Below are positions 16,725-26,092 of a stretch of 64,000 nt of DNA, piece after piece. Below the pieces are notes generated by a model. The model saw only the letters and a list, made by a program, of their open reading frames with translations, ran no database searches and had not been told where the DNA came from. Numbering within the stretch: the stretch's first letter is position 1; the number at the start of each line of letters is the position of its first letter. This stretch comes from an uncultured Oscillospiraceae bacterium (GTDB lineage: Bacteria > Bacillota > Clostridia > Oscillospirales > Oscillospiraceae), in contig CANPYX010000002.1 of the NCBI GenBank assembly GCA_947588955.1, positions 124,001 through 188,000 on the forward strand, given 5' to 3'. Position numbers and translations under genes: made by a program.

Positions 16725-17725
16725 GCAATATGATTAATGCCGGAGTATCTCTGCTGGAGGTCAAAGGCTTAAAAATGTACTTTCCGGTGAGAAAAGGCGT
16801 TCCAGGCAAATCGGAAGCCTGCGTAAAGGCTGTTGACGGCATAAGCTTCAATATTCCCGCGGGAGAAACATTTGGACTTGTCGGCGAATCGGGCTGCGGT
16901 AAAACGACTGTCGGAAAATGCGTTCTTCGAATTATCAGACCGACAGACGGCACCGTATTGTACAACGGCACAGATATTACCGGAATGAGCGACAGGCGCT
17001 TTTCGAAGTTCCGCCGCGATTTGCAGCTCATTTTCCAGGATCCCTATGGTTCACTTGACCCGCGCCAGTCGGTGTCCTCCATACTGCGTGAGGCGCTTGT
17101 GTCGGGCAATAAAAAGTTTTCCTCAGTTGAAATCAAGGAACGAATTGCCGAGCTTCTTGCGTTGGTTGGGCTTGACCCTGACATTGGCGGCAGATTTCCA
17201 CACGAAATGAGCGGTGGACAGCGGCAGCGACTCGGAATAGCAAGGGCTCTGGCGTGCGAGCCGAAGCTTATCGTTTGCGATGAACCGGTATCCGCGCTGG
17301 ATGTCTCCATTCAGGCGCAGATCATAAACCTGTTTAAGGAGCTACAGAAAAAGCTTGGGCTTACGTATCTGTTTATCGCGCACGATCTTGCTGTGGTACG
17401 GCATATCGCCGACAAGATAGGCGTGATGTATCTTGGTCACCTTGTTGAAATGATTGATTCCGAGGAGCTGTTTACAAATCCCGTCCACCCATATACAAGG
17501 GCATTGCTTTCTGCTGTTCCGATAACCAGTTATGACGTGGAAAGGGTGCGGCAAAGGGAGGTGCTTCAGGGAGAGGTGCCAAGCCCGATAAACGCCCCAT
17601 CAGGCTGTCCCTTCCATCCCAGGTGCAAGTATGCCACCGGGGTATGTTCAGAAGCAGTACCGGAGCTTTGTGACTGCGGTGGCGGCCACTTTGCCGCATG
17701 TCATCACCCGTTGGCAGGATGTTGA
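16721..17725 (+). CDS. ABC transporter ATP-binding protein (OppF/DppF type)
   Basis: The 334-residue second ATPase has Walker A GESGCGKT, signature MSGGQRQR and Walker B LIVCDEPVSALD. A Cys-containing C-terminus follows (CPFHPRCKYATGVC). The ATG overlaps the previous stop by four bases (ATGA). With the lipoprotein, two permeases and OppD-like protein it completes a type-I importer of the peptide/opine/nickel class. Confidence 0.9.
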   Translation: MSNMINAGVSLLEVKGLKMYFPVRKGVPGKSEACVKAVDGISFNIPAGETFGLVGESGCGKTTVGKCVLRIIRPTDGTVLYNGTDITGMSDRRFSKFRRDLQLIFQDPYGSLDPRQSVSSILREALVSGNKKFSSVEIKERIAELLALVGLDPDIGGRFPHEMSGGQRQRLGIARALACEPKLIVCDEPVSALDVSIQAQIINLFKELQKKLGLTYLFIAHDLAVVRHIADKIGVMYLGHLVEMIDSEELFTNPVHPYTRALLSAVPITSYDVERVRQREVLQGEVPSPINAPSGCPFHPRCKYATGVCSEAVPELCDCGGGHFAACHHPLAGC

Positions 17726-17773
17726 TGCCGTACACGAATGGTGTTGAGATGATATAATATTGGAGAGATAAAT

Positions 17774-18232
17774 ATGTTTAACGTCAAACTTGGAAATGAA
17801 AAAATATATGACATAAGTCTGCCGGGGTTTCGGACGGCGATGGATTTTTTAAGTAGACCGGGGCTGGCGGAGCTGCCGGAGGGTTGGATTGAGCTTGCCG
17901 GCGGCGTGCGGGCAAGCGTACAGCATTACACCACAAAGCCCGCCGCTGAACTGAGCTTTGAGTCACATGAGAAATATTATGATGTCCAGTATCTTGTTGA
18001 AGGAGAGGAGCTTATAGGCGTTATAAGTCGCTCAGGGCTGATCCAAAAGACATGCTACGACGCGGGCGAGGACATTACCTTTTATGAGGAGCCTGAGGTA
18101 TCAGGCGGTGTGCTCCTGCGCAAGGGTGAGTACGTCATCCTTGCTCCTGAGGACGCCCACAAGCCACGGTGCTCTGCGGGAAAACCAGAGGCAGTCATCA
18201 AGATAGTTGTAAAGGTCCCCGTGCGGGCTTAG
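17774..18232 (+). CDS. YhcH/YjgK/YiaL family protein (DUF386, cupin-like)
   Basis: The 152-residue protein matches the YhcH/TabA/EbgC family: LPEGWIELAGGVRASVQHYTTK, the SHEKYYDVQYLVEGEE block with metal-binding His/Glu, and the APEDAHKP metal-binding end. Family members bind a divalent metal in a cupin barrel; NanQ (YhcH) acts as a sialic-acid anomerase, and others occur in sugar-uptake operons. As the last gene of the operon it may open or isomerise a cyclic form of the imported compound. It is the best hint here that the substrate is sugar- or sugar-acid-like, which is inference. Confidence 0.85.
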   Translation: MFNVKLGNEKIYDISLPGFRTAMDFLSRPGLAELPEGWIELAGGVRASVQHYTTKPAAELSFESHEKYYDVQYLVEGEELIGVISRSGLIQKTCYDAGEDITFYEEPEVSGGVLLRKGEYVILAPEDAHKPRCSAGKPEAVIKIVVKVPVRA

Positions 18233-18252
18233 ACAGAGAAATTAATAATACG

Positions 18253-18276
18253 CGGGACAGCCGAAAGGCTGTCCCG
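18253..18276. terminator. Hairpin between the catabolic operon and the antiporter operon
   Basis: CGGGACAGCC (18253-18262), GAAA loop, GGCTGTCCCG (18267-18276). It lies between convergent transcription units; the T-run is weak. Confidence 0.6.
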
Positions 18277-18281
18277 TACTG

Positions 18282-20255
18282 TCATTTCGATATGAGTATG
18301 ATTATCAGGTACACCATCGCAGCGCAAAAGCCGGCGCCGAAGAGGAGGAGAGAGTAGGATATGCTGCCGGAGATCCGCTGGAGGGTGTAGCTGCGCTTGA
18401 TCTGGGGGGTAAAATCCCCAGGCTCAAAGTCCGCGTCACTGCTGGGCGGTATGGGCTTGCGGCGAAGGACTGTATTGTTCAAAAGCGCCACGGTCCAATC
18501 TGTGAGGTTGTCAAGCACGCGGCACACCAGCGCGCCGAGGAAGGGGAGGAGCCTTTGAATCAGCGGGCGGTACAGGATCTCCTCCAGGTCGAGGCGGGTT
18601 GGCCAGCGGTTTACATAATATTTCACTCCCTTTTCGTCCCTGCGCATGAGAAGCGTCCTGACGACGAGGAAATACACGGCAGCGCCAATGGTCAGAGAGA
18701 CAGCGGCGCCCCGGAGGTTTGTGAGGGAGAACCATTTTACTGCCGCGTCCGGGGATTCCCAATCCATGAAGCCCTGCATGTGCCTTGCAATGCCCTCCAT
18801 CAAGGGCGAGGGGAACATACCCATCACCGGCAGGCAAAGGGCGGGTATGCCGATGGCGAGCGCGGACTTTGTGCCGATATACCACTTTTTGGGCTCCTCA
18901 AAGGGCTTTACGGGCTTTTCAACGAAGATGGCTATATAGAGCTTTGCCATATAAGCCGCCGTCAGGCCGCCGGATATGAGGAAAAGCCACTCAACGGCAC
19001 GGTAAATACCGGGGGACGGGGCGAGGGCGATATACTCGACGATGGACTCGTGGAGCAATGTCTTACTGACGTAGCCGTTCCAAAGGGGTACGCCGGTAAT
19101 ACCCAGAGTGCCCATAAGGAAGCAGAAATTGAGGAACGGCTTGTTCCTGCCCCAGCCACGTATGTCGTTGAGGTCCAGCTTGTGGAGGTTCATATAGACG
19201 ACGCCGGCGCACATAAAGAGTACAAGCTTCAGCATGGAGTGGTTTACCATGTGAAGTCCGGTGCCCCAGAGGGCAAGGGTGTTGTGGTGCCCCAGGAGCG
19301 CCTGCACTCCTATGCCTATCAGGATGAAGCCTATCTGGGACATGGAGGAGCAGGCGAGGGTGCGTTTAAGGTCAACGGAGAACACCGCCAGGACCGCGCC
19401 CAGGACCATTGTGACGACGCCCAGGGCGAGAATGATATTTCCCCAGAGAGCGTCATGGAGAAAGACGCCGCTTGTGAGTACTATGATACCGAATACTCCG
19501 GTTTTTGTGAGTATCCCCGACAGGAGCGCGGAGGCGGGGGCGGGGGCCACGGGGTGCGCCTTGGGGAGCCAGATGTGCAATGGGAACATACCCGCCTTGG
19601 CGCCGAAACCAAAGAGAATGAGCGCGCCGGGGAGGTACAGCTCAGAGACATCGGCCATAGTTGTAGCTTCCGTGTGGAGCTCGTCAAAATACAGCGTCCC
19701 CAGGCGGTTTTCCAGCAGTAAAAGACCCATGAGCATCACCATGCCGCCTATGACCGCAACGGCGATATATGTCTCTCCCGCGCGCATAGCTCCGGGCTTT
19801 TCGTCCTGTACAACCATCACGTAGCTGGTGAAGGACATTATCTCAAAGAAGATGAAGGTGGTGAAAAGGTCATTGGAGAGGAGCACTCCCACGGTTGCGC
19901 CGCAGGTGAGGAGGGTGAAAAGGTAATATCTGTTCCGGTTCCTGTAATGGGCGAGGTACTCCCGCGAGAACAGGGTCGTCATCATCCACATGAGGGCGGC
20001 GATCAGGGCGTAAATGGCGCGGAAGCAGTCAAGCTTCAGGTATATGCCGCGACCGCACACGTTGGGGATTGCGAGGGTGAGCTCATTGCCGCCGAGAGCA
20101 AGGGCGAGGAGAATGGCGCATGCGGCAAACTCCGCACAGCCCGCTGTTTCGGCGAGGATGTCGCGTGTCCTCTTAGACCTTCTACCCACGATGTATATTG
20201 GGAATGCGGAGAAAAAGGGCAGGAGAATGGGAACAAGGAGGATATAATCATTCAT
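18282..20255 (-). CDS. NuoL/MrpD-like proton-translocating antiporter subunit, long form
   Basis: The 657-residue polytopic membrane protein is of the proton-conducting NuoL/M/N and MrpA/D family. The landmark WLPKAHPVAPAPASALLSGILTKTGVFG contains the conserved transmembrane Lys region. About 150 residues beyond the usual core (YYVNRWPTRLDLEEILYRP and onward) resemble the tail of NuoL-like or HyfB-like subunits and end in another membrane helix. It is the last of ten genes in a minus-strand operon. AAGGAGG lies inside the end of the upstream gene, eight bases before the ATG. Confidence 0.88.
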   Translation of the reverse strand: MNDYILLVPILLPFFSAFPIYIVGRRSKRTRDILAETAGCAEFAACAILLALALGGNELTLAIPNVCGRGIYLKLDCFRAIYALIAALMWMMTTLFSREYLAHYRNRNRYYLFTLLTCGATVGVLLSNDLFTTFIFFEIMSFTSYVMVVQDEKPGAMRAGETYIAVAVIGGMVMLMGLLLLENRLGTLYFDELHTEATTMADVSELYLPGALILFGFGAKAGMFPLHIWLPKAHPVAPAPASALLSGILTKTGVFGIIVLTSGVFLHDALWGNIILALGVVTMVLGAVLAVFSVDLKRTLACSSMSQIGFILIGIGVQALLGHHNTLALWGTGLHMVNHSMLKLVLFMCAGVVYMNLHKLDLNDIRGWGRNKPFLNFCFLMGTLGITGVPLWNGYVSKTLLHESIVEYIALAPSPGIYRAVEWLFLISGGLTAAYMAKLYIAIFVEKPVKPFEEPKKWYIGTKSALAIGIPALCLPVMGMFPSPLMEGIARHMQGFMDWESPDAAVKWFSLTNLRGAAVSLTIGAAVYFLVVRTLLMRRDEKGVKYYVNRWPTRLDLEEILYRPLIQRLLPFLGALVCRVLDNLTDWTVALLNNTVLRRKPIPPSSDADFEPGDFTPQIKRSYTLQRISGSISYSLLLFGAGFCAAMVYLIIILISK

Positions 20256-20268
20256 TTACCGCACCTCC

Positions 20269-21738
20269 TTAGAGCTGCCCCGCGGCAACGCGGGAGAGAA
20301 GCGACAAAAGCCCCTTGGAGCCGACGCCCAGCGCAAGCATGGACGCCATAAGGATAAAAAGCGGGAGCTTCATGTAAAGATTGGGGTCCCGCGCCTGCTC
20401 CAGCCCGTGGGAGCCCTCGCCGGCAGGGGGGAAGAAGGCGTTTACAACGGGGGTAAAGAGGTACGCGGCGGTGAGTATGGCGGAGATAAGAAGAGCCGCC
20501 ACGCCCAATAGCGGAAGAACGCCTCCCGCCTCAAGCGCGGCTGTCGCGAGGCGCCATTTGCTCAAAAAGCCCGGAAGCAGCGGGACGCCCACAAGCGCCG
20601 CGGAGCCCAGGGTAAAGGCGGCAAAGGTCACGGGCATGTACCTGCCAAGCCCGGTAAGCTCCGGCACAAATTCCCTGTGGGTCATATACATTATGGCGCC
20701 GGCGCAGAAGAAAAGCGTTATCTTCATTACGCCGTGGAAAACCATGTGGGACAGAGCGCCGGTAAGACCCGCCGGCGTCATGAGCGTGACACCGAAGACT
20801 ATATAGCTTAAATTGCTGACGGTGGAATAGGCAAGGCGCCGCTTCAAATGCTGCTCCCTCAGTGCCATCGCGGAGCCGAACAGAATTGTGAACACGGCGA
20901 AGCCCATGGCAATATCCTGCGCCCAGGTGCCGCGAAGCATAGCCGTTCCGAAGCAGTAAAAGGTCACCCGCATTATTGCGAAGGCGCCTGCCTTGACCAC
21001 CGCCACGGCGTGGAGAAGCGCCGTTACGGGTGTCGGCGCAACTCTGGCTGAGGGGAGCCAGGAGTGGAATGGGAACACCGCCGCCTTCACTCCGAAGCCG
21101 AAGAAGCAGAGAAGGTAGGCGGTGAGTATCAGCGTCCTTTCGGAGGCGTTGTCCGATACGAAGCCGCCGTAGACAAAGCTCAGGGATGTGTCGCCCAGGT
21201 GATAGAGCACCATCATCCCCACAAAGGCGCAGGCGGCGCCCCCAATGGAGAAGCCCAGATACTTCATACCGGCTCTCACGGACCGTTTATCACGGGTGTG
21301 CATGACAAGGGGGAGGGTGACAAGGGTGAGGAGCTCGTAGAAAAGATAAAGCGTCAAAAGATTTCCGCTCATGGCGATACCCAGCGTTACGCCGTAGGTC
21401 ATGGTGTAAAAGGCGAAGAATCTGTCGTCGCCGCCCTCGTGCTTTATATACTCCAGGGCATATAGGGACGACAGTGGCCAGAGGAACGCCACAAGCCCCG
21501 AAAACACGCCTGAGAGCCCGTCAAGGCGCAGGGTTATATCCAACGTCGAGGTAAGCGGGAAAAGCCTCATGGAGCCCTCAGGACGCTTCAGGAGCAGGGT
21601 AAGGACGAGCAGGGACGTGGCGCAGACGCAGGTGAGAACATACGCTTCCCTTGACCGGCGGACCTTGAACCTCCACAGGGGAAGCGCCGCGCCGGAGAGG
21701 ATGGGAAGGAGTACGGATAATAGCATAAGGTATTTCAT
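20269..21738 (-). CDS. NuoM/MrpD-like antiporter subunit
   Basis: The 489-residue protein has about 14 predicted membrane helices of the NuoL/M/N family. Landmarks are FPFHSWLPSARVAPTPVTALLHAVAVVKAGAFA (with the conserved Lys) and ALREQHLKRRLAYSTVSNLSY. Thirteen bases separate it from the downstream paralogue. One of four such subunits in tandem, it would form one of the antiporter-like proton or sodium channels of the membrane arm. Confidence 0.88.
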   Translation of the reverse strand: MKYLMLLSVLLPILSGAALPLWRFKVRRSREAYVLTCVCATSLLVLTLLLKRPEGSMRLFPLTSTLDITLRLDGLSGVFSGLVAFLWPLSSLYALEYIKHEGGDDRFFAFYTMTYGVTLGIAMSGNLLTLYLFYELLTLVTLPLVMHTRDKRSVRAGMKYLGFSIGGAACAFVGMMVLYHLGDTSLSFVYGGFVSDNASERTLILTAYLLCFFGFGVKAAVFPFHSWLPSARVAPTPVTALLHAVAVVKAGAFAIMRVTFYCFGTAMLRGTWAQDIAMGFAVFTILFGSAMALREQHLKRRLAYSTVSNLSYIVFGVTLMTPAGLTGALSHMVFHGVMKITLFFCAGAIMYMTHREFVPELTGLGRYMPVTFAAFTLGSAALVGVPLLPGFLSKWRLATAALEAGGVLPLLGVAALLISAILTAAYLFTPVVNAFFPPAGEGSHGLEQARDPNLYMKLPLFILMASMLALGVGSKGLLSLLSRVAAGQL

Positions 21739-21751
21739 GCCGCGCCTCCCT

Positions 21752-23227
21752 TCAACAAAGCGTCCCGGCGACGGTCGAGGCGACGCTTGTTATGATACCG
21801 GGAAAGAGACCTGTGATGAGGGTCAATGCCGTGAGTATAAGCAGGGGAACCGTTATCCACCGGGTAGGCTCACGCCTTTGAACTGCGGAGTAGTCAAAAT
21901 TCGAGCCCGGAAGGAAGGCGGAGACGGTGATGGGGAAGAGGTAACCCGCCGTGAGAAGGGCGCTCACAAGAAGCGTCACAGGTCCCAGCCAGGAGAAAAT
22001 GGGAATACCGGAGGCGAGGGAGCCCTGGGCGAGATACCACTTGCTGACAAAGCCGCCCAGGGGAGGTATGCCCACAAGCCCCAGGGAGCAGAGGGTAAAG
22101 CACCACATGGTTATGGGCATTTCCTTGCCAATACCGCGAAGCTCCCGCACGTCCTTTTTGCCGGTTTTGAGTATCACTGCGCCGGCGGTGAAAAAGAGGC
22201 AGTTTTTGATAGCGGAGTGGACAACTACATGGAGGACGGCACCCGTAAACGCCGTGGGCTCCAAAAGCGCAAGCCCGAAAAGGATATAGGACACCTGGCT
22301 CACCGTGGAATACGCCAGGCGCTTTTTGAAAAGCTTTTCCTTATACGCCAGCATGGACCCCAGGAATACGGTGATGAGCGTGAGCGCCAGCCAGGTATAC
22401 TGCGCCCAGGTGCCACGCAGGAAATCCGCGCCGAACTGGTAATAGACAACGCGTATTACGCTGAGAACTCCCGCCTTTGTGATAACGCCGGACAGCAGAG
22501 CCGACGCCCCGGCAGGAGCCTCGGGGTGCGCGGCGGGCAGCCAGGCATGGAGGGGGAACATGCCCGCCTTGGCGCCGAAACCAATTACGGAGAGGAAAGC
22601 GGCGGCGGTGATAAGCCCCTCGTGACCCACGGTCCTTGCCGGGTCAAGAACGCCGCCGGGGGTAAAGACGGTGGAAAGACCGTAGGTGTGGAGCACAAAG
22701 AAGCCAAAGAGCCCCAGACAGGCTCCGAATACGGAATAAAAGAGGTACTTAAAGCCCCCGCGCCTTGCCGCGTCGGTCTGAGTGTGAAGCGCCAGGGGAG
22801 CGGAGAGCAGTGTCATGAACTCAAAGCCCAGGTACATGGTGAGGTAATTGGCGGCATATGTGAGGAGCATCAGCGCCCCCTGGGAGAGGAGCAGGAAGAC
22901 ATAGTACCTGCCCGTGTTTTCCTCATGCGCCATATATTCCTGGGAGAAAAGCCCGGAGAGGAGCCACATGACCGCCACAAGGAGGGAGAATATCCTTCCC
23001 AGACCGTCTATTCGGAAGCTTACGGACAGGCTTTCGTCAAGCGCGAATAAGGTCACCGTACCCCTGACGGCAAAGGCGCTGACGGCGGTGAATATGAGCT
23101 CAAGGACCAGCACGGACACCAGGAAAAAGCGGCGCGGGCCGGTGCTTTTCAGCGGTTTTGCGTTCATTGTCAGGGCGGCGGCAAAGGGGAGTAGGGCGGG
23201 TATGAGGAGGATGTAATCAATGTCCAT
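21752..23227 (-). CDS. NuoM/MrpD-like antiporter subunit
   Basis: The 491-residue NuoL/M/N-family protein carries FPLHAWLPAAHPEAPAGASALLSGVITKAG and YKEKLFKKRLAYSTVSQVSYI, both typical. It has the same length class as its neighbours but differs clearly in sequence, so the duplications are old. GAGGAGG precedes the ATG at 23227. Long open frames on the opposite strand here are codon-bias shadows. Confidence 0.88.
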   Translation of the reverse strand: MDIDYILLIPALLPFAAALTMNAKPLKSTGPRRFFLVSVLVLELIFTAVSAFAVRGTVTLFALDESLSVSFRIDGLGRIFSLLVAVMWLLSGLFSQEYMAHEENTGRYYVFLLLSQGALMLLTYAANYLTMYLGFEFMTLLSAPLALHTQTDAARRGGFKYLFYSVFGACLGLFGFFVLHTYGLSTVFTPGGVLDPARTVGHEGLITAAAFLSVIGFGAKAGMFPLHAWLPAAHPEAPAGASALLSGVITKAGVLSVIRVVYYQFGADFLRGTWAQYTWLALTLITVFLGSMLAYKEKLFKKRLAYSTVSQVSYILFGLALLEPTAFTGAVLHVVVHSAIKNCLFFTAGAVILKTGKKDVRELRGIGKEMPITMWCFTLCSLGLVGIPPLGGFVSKWYLAQGSLASGIPIFSWLGPVTLLVSALLTAGYLFPITVSAFLPGSNFDYSAVQRREPTRWITVPLLILTALTLITGLFPGIITSVASTVAGTLC

Positions 23228-23239
23228 GTAAGAGCCTCC

Positions 23240-24739
23240 TCACATTCCGAAAAGCTCAAGCCCACGCCGCACGGCGCCCACCAGACTGTCGGAAAAGGCT
23301 CCGAAGCCCAGATTCAGCGCGATGAAGGTTACAAGGGAAATGGCGTAGTCCGGCCGGCAGTGAAGGCGGATGTCGGAATACTCGCTTTTTTCCGGGCGGG
23401 TGAACAGGTTGAAGATAATGGGGACGTAGTAAAGGGCATTCAAAAGCGTGCTGACGGCGATGGCGGCAAGGGCGATCGCCATAGTTGCCGTGCCCGACTC
23501 CAGCGCCGCCTGGGTGAGCTCCAACTTTGTGACAAAGCCGGCAAAAAAGGGTATGCCTATCATGGACAGGGCGCCCACGGTGAAGGCTGCGCCGCCCAGG
23601 GGGTCGCGGAGCCCAGCGCCCTTGATGGCGGACATGCTCTTGTGCCCGCCTGACACGTCCATGAAGCCGCCGGCGGAGATAAAGAGCATTGGCTTTGTTA
23701 TGGCGTGTGCAAGTATCTGGACGCACGCCGCAGTTATGCCAAGGCGCGAGTGGAGACCTATACCCAAGTAAATGTAGCCCACCTGCGCAACGGAGGAGTA
23801 GGCAAGCATACGCTTAAGGTCACGCTCACGAAGTGCGCCGACAGAGCCGAATATCATGGCGAGGACGCCAAAGAGGAAGAGGAACTGGCTCACCCGCTCG
23901 GAGACGATGACGCGCAGACCTAAGACACGGTAGAATATCTTTATGAGCACGATGATGTAGCCCTTCAGCACAAGACCGGAGAGTATGGCGCTGGAGGATG
24001 GGGTGGCGCTGCCGTGGGCGTCGGGGAGCCAGGAGTGGAAGGGGAAAAGGGCGCTTTTCACGGCAAGCCCCACTGAGAAAAGCCCGATTATCACGGTGAG
24101 CGGTAGTGAATATTCGCCGGAGGCGAAAAGCTCGCCGACCCTTTCGCTTATGCTCTCCATCAAAAGCTCGCCGGTGATGCCGTAAAGTATCACGATGCCC
24201 AGGAGAAAAAGGCCCGATCCCAAAAGGCTCATTATGAGGTAACGGGTGGTAGCCACCAGTGTCTTAGAGGAGTTTTTCAGCATCACCAGCGCGCAGGAGG
24301 CGATGGTGTTGATCTCCACGAACACGTAAGCGGTAAAAAGGTCGTTGGTGTAGATGAGGGCAAAGAGGGAACTCATAAGGAGCGAGCACATTGTAAAATA
24401 AAGGTTTGTCTTCTCGCTCTCGCAGTCCACGAATATGTGGTGCATACCGCCCAAAAGCGACAGCACCATGACGCCGGAGAATACCGTCGCCATCAGCGCC
24501 TCAAGCACGCCGACACGTATCTCGTTGCCCCAGGGGGCGTTCCACTTGCCCATGCGGTAGATGTAATATCCGTCGCTCCTCAGTGTGTACAAAAGCACGG
24601 AAAAGCTCATAAGTGTTGTAAGAGTAAGCCACGCAAGGCACAGGTTCCGTGCTGTCCTTCCCTTCAGCACGGCGCAGAACACGCCGCAGGTGAGGCTGAA
24701 AACGATGGTTATGAACGGAAAATTCTGAACAAGCTCCAT
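23240..24739 (-). CDS. NuoM/MrpD-like antiporter subunit
   Basis: This 499-residue member is the first of the four NuoL/M/N-like genes and directly follows the MrpC-like gene (TGATG overlap), so it occupies the normal MrpD/MbhH position. Landmarks are FPFHSWLPDAHGSATPSSSAILSGLVLKGY and LRERDLKRMLAYSSVAQVGYI. It is expected to carry the primary cation/proton antiport channel. Confidence 0.88.
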   Translation of the reverse strand: MELVQNFPFITIVFSLTCGVFCAVLKGRTARNLCLAWLTLTTLMSFSVLLYTLRSDGYYIYRMGKWNAPWGNEIRVGVLEALMATVFSGVMVLSLLGGMHHIFVDCESEKTNLYFTMCSLLMSSLFALIYTNDLFTAYVFVEINTIASCALVMLKNSSKTLVATTRYLIMSLLGSGLFLLGIVILYGITGELLMESISERVGELFASGEYSLPLTVIIGLFSVGLAVKSALFPFHSWLPDAHGSATPSSSAILSGLVLKGYIIVLIKIFYRVLGLRVIVSERVSQFLFLFGVLAMIFGSVGALRERDLKRMLAYSSVAQVGYIYLGIGLHSRLGITAACVQILAHAITKPMLFISAGGFMDVSGGHKSMSAIKGAGLRDPLGGAAFTVGALSMIGIPFFAGFVTKLELTQAALESGTATMAIALAAIAVSTLLNALYYVPIIFNLFTRPEKSEYSDIRLHCRPDYAISLVTFIALNLGFGAFSDSLVGAVRRGLELFGM

Positions 24740-25122
24740 CAGCCCCGCTCCTTTCGGGCAAGATACGTTATCTCGTCGATGTCCAGCGTGTGGAACCTGT
24801 CATAGAGGCGACAGGTGAGGGCGAGCATGAACGCCGTTACGGATACGGAGACGACTATGCCCGTAAGAACAAGACCGGTGGGTATGGGGTTTACGTACTT
24901 TGATGGGTCGGTATCGCCGTTTACAATTATGGGCGCGAGCCTTCCTCGAATGTAGCCCTTGGAGGCGAGAAAGAGATATATGGCGGAGTCCATAAAGTTG
25001 AAGCCGACGATCTTTTTTATCATGTTCCGGTGCATGAGGAGGGTAGTGAAGCCTATTCCGAAAAGTATCATCGCGGCGGTCTCATAGTAATTTGTGAAAA
25101 GGTTTCCGAAAAACTCCGGCAT
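24739..25122 (-). CDS. mrpC: MrpC/MbhG-like (NuoK-type) antiporter subunit
   Basis: The 127-residue protein has three membrane helices and the MrpC/NuoK pattern (YETAAMILFGIGFTTLLMHRN, NPIPTGLVLTGIVVSVSVTAFMLAL). ATG 25122 is chosen because it is preceded by a Shine-Dalgarno (GGAGG complement near 25131) and fits family length; the longer frame reads into the previous gene. It overlaps the next gene by one base. Confidence 0.85.
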   Translation of the reverse strand: MPEFFGNLFTNYYETAAMILFGIGFTTLLMHRNMIKKIVGFNFMDSAIYLFLASKGYIRGRLAPIIVNGDTDPSKYVNPIPTGLVLTGIVVSVSVTAFMLALTCRLYDRFHTLDIDEITYLARKERG

Positions 25123-25123
25123 A

Positions 25124-26092
25124 TCAAAGTCCTCCCTTCCTGAAAAGAGCGTAGAAGCAGTACATGGTGCACGCCACCTCAAAGCCCACGGCGATATTTA
25201 TCGGCAATATGAGCCCGCCGCTCACGATCCCGCCGGGATTCCCAAGCCAGACATGGTCGTAAAGCCCGTTGGCGCCCATGTAGATGAAGTATGCCATCAA
25301 AAGGGCGTAGACGGTGAGGCAGACGGTTTTTATAAGGTGGTACATCTCGTCCCCGAAAAATCTCTCGGTGCGCTTGAAGCCGAAGGCGACGGAGCTGAGT
25401 ATAAGCCCGGCTCCCATCAGCGCGCCGCCGGAAAAGCCACCTCCGGGAGAGGAGGTGCCGTTCAGTATCACATAGAGCCCAAAGATGAACGCCAGGGGAA
25501 CAAGGAGCTTCGCCGCCTTGCGGAGTATGAGGTCACCATTGGGCTCAAAATCCATGTCCTCGCCGACAAGGTCGGGATTTATAAGCCTGCCGCGCTTGCG
25601 CTCGGAGGGGTCCACCCGCAAAAGGACGATGACGCTGCACGCCGCCACAAAGAGTACGTGCGCCTCGCCGAGAGTGTCGAAGCCGCGGTAGGCGGAGATC
25701 ATGCCCGCCACGGCATTAGTGGTGCCTGTCTCCTCGATCGACTTGGACACGTACCTCGCCTCCACCTCGTTCACAGCCGGGTTGTCGGCTCCTCCGAAGG
25801 CGGGGAGAAAGGAGACGACAGCCAGCAGAACGCCGATGAGGGTGAAGCATATTAGCACCGACGCCACCCGGTAGAGGCTGTTGAAAACCTCCACGCCCTT
25901 GTGGGAAAACCAGGCGACGAATCTTGCGGCAACGGGCTTTTCGGAGTGCTGTACCGAGCTGAGCCAGCGGTTCTCGGGGTTGTCAGTGTCTATTTTTTTG
26001 GAACCGGAAGGGGAGAGGGTGTAGTTTTCCTCCCGGAAGGTCCCGTTTTCAACAAAGCCTTTGAGCCTTGATATGAAGCCGTCACTTCTCAT
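25124..26092 (-). CDS. Fused MbhE/MrpA-C-terminal and MrpB-like antiporter subunit
   Basis: This 322-residue protein joins two usually separate modules. After a hydrophilic N-terminus (~75 residues), residues ~80-180 (LGEAHVLFVAACSVIVLLR) resemble the MbhE or MrpA-tail unit. Residues ~195-322 are MrpB, with NGTSSPGGGFSGGAL as signature. The ATG overlaps the preceding gene by 11 bases. It links the MrpEFG part to the MrpCD part of the complex, matching the Mbh gene order. Confidence 0.82.
   Translation of the reverse strand: MRSDGFISRLKGFVENGTFREENYTLSPSGSKKIDTDNPENRWLSSVQHSEKPVAARFVAWFSHKGVEVFNSLYRVASVLICFTLIGVLLAVVSFLPAFGGADNPAVNEVEARYVSKSIEETGTTNAVAGMISAYRGFDTLGEAHVLFVAACSVIVLLRVDPSERKRGRLINPDLVGEDMDFEPNGDLILRKAAKLLVPLAFIFGLYVILNGTSSPGGGFSGGALMGAGLILSSVAFGFKRTERFFGDEMYHLIKTVCLTVYALLMAYFIYMGANGLYDHVWLGNPGGIVSGGLILPINIAVGFEVACTMYCFYALFRKGGL

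Noticed and set aside
18555-19721. 388-codon plus-strand frame opposite the long NuoL-like gene
   Set aside because: Same reason: no ribosome site, shadow composition, and a well-supported minus-strand membrane protein.
21569-23050. Long open frame (493 codons) on the plus strand opposite an antiporter gene
   Set aside because: Composition is Gly/Arg/Glu/His-rich with no domain and it mirrors a clear NuoM-like gene; it is a codon-bias shadow.
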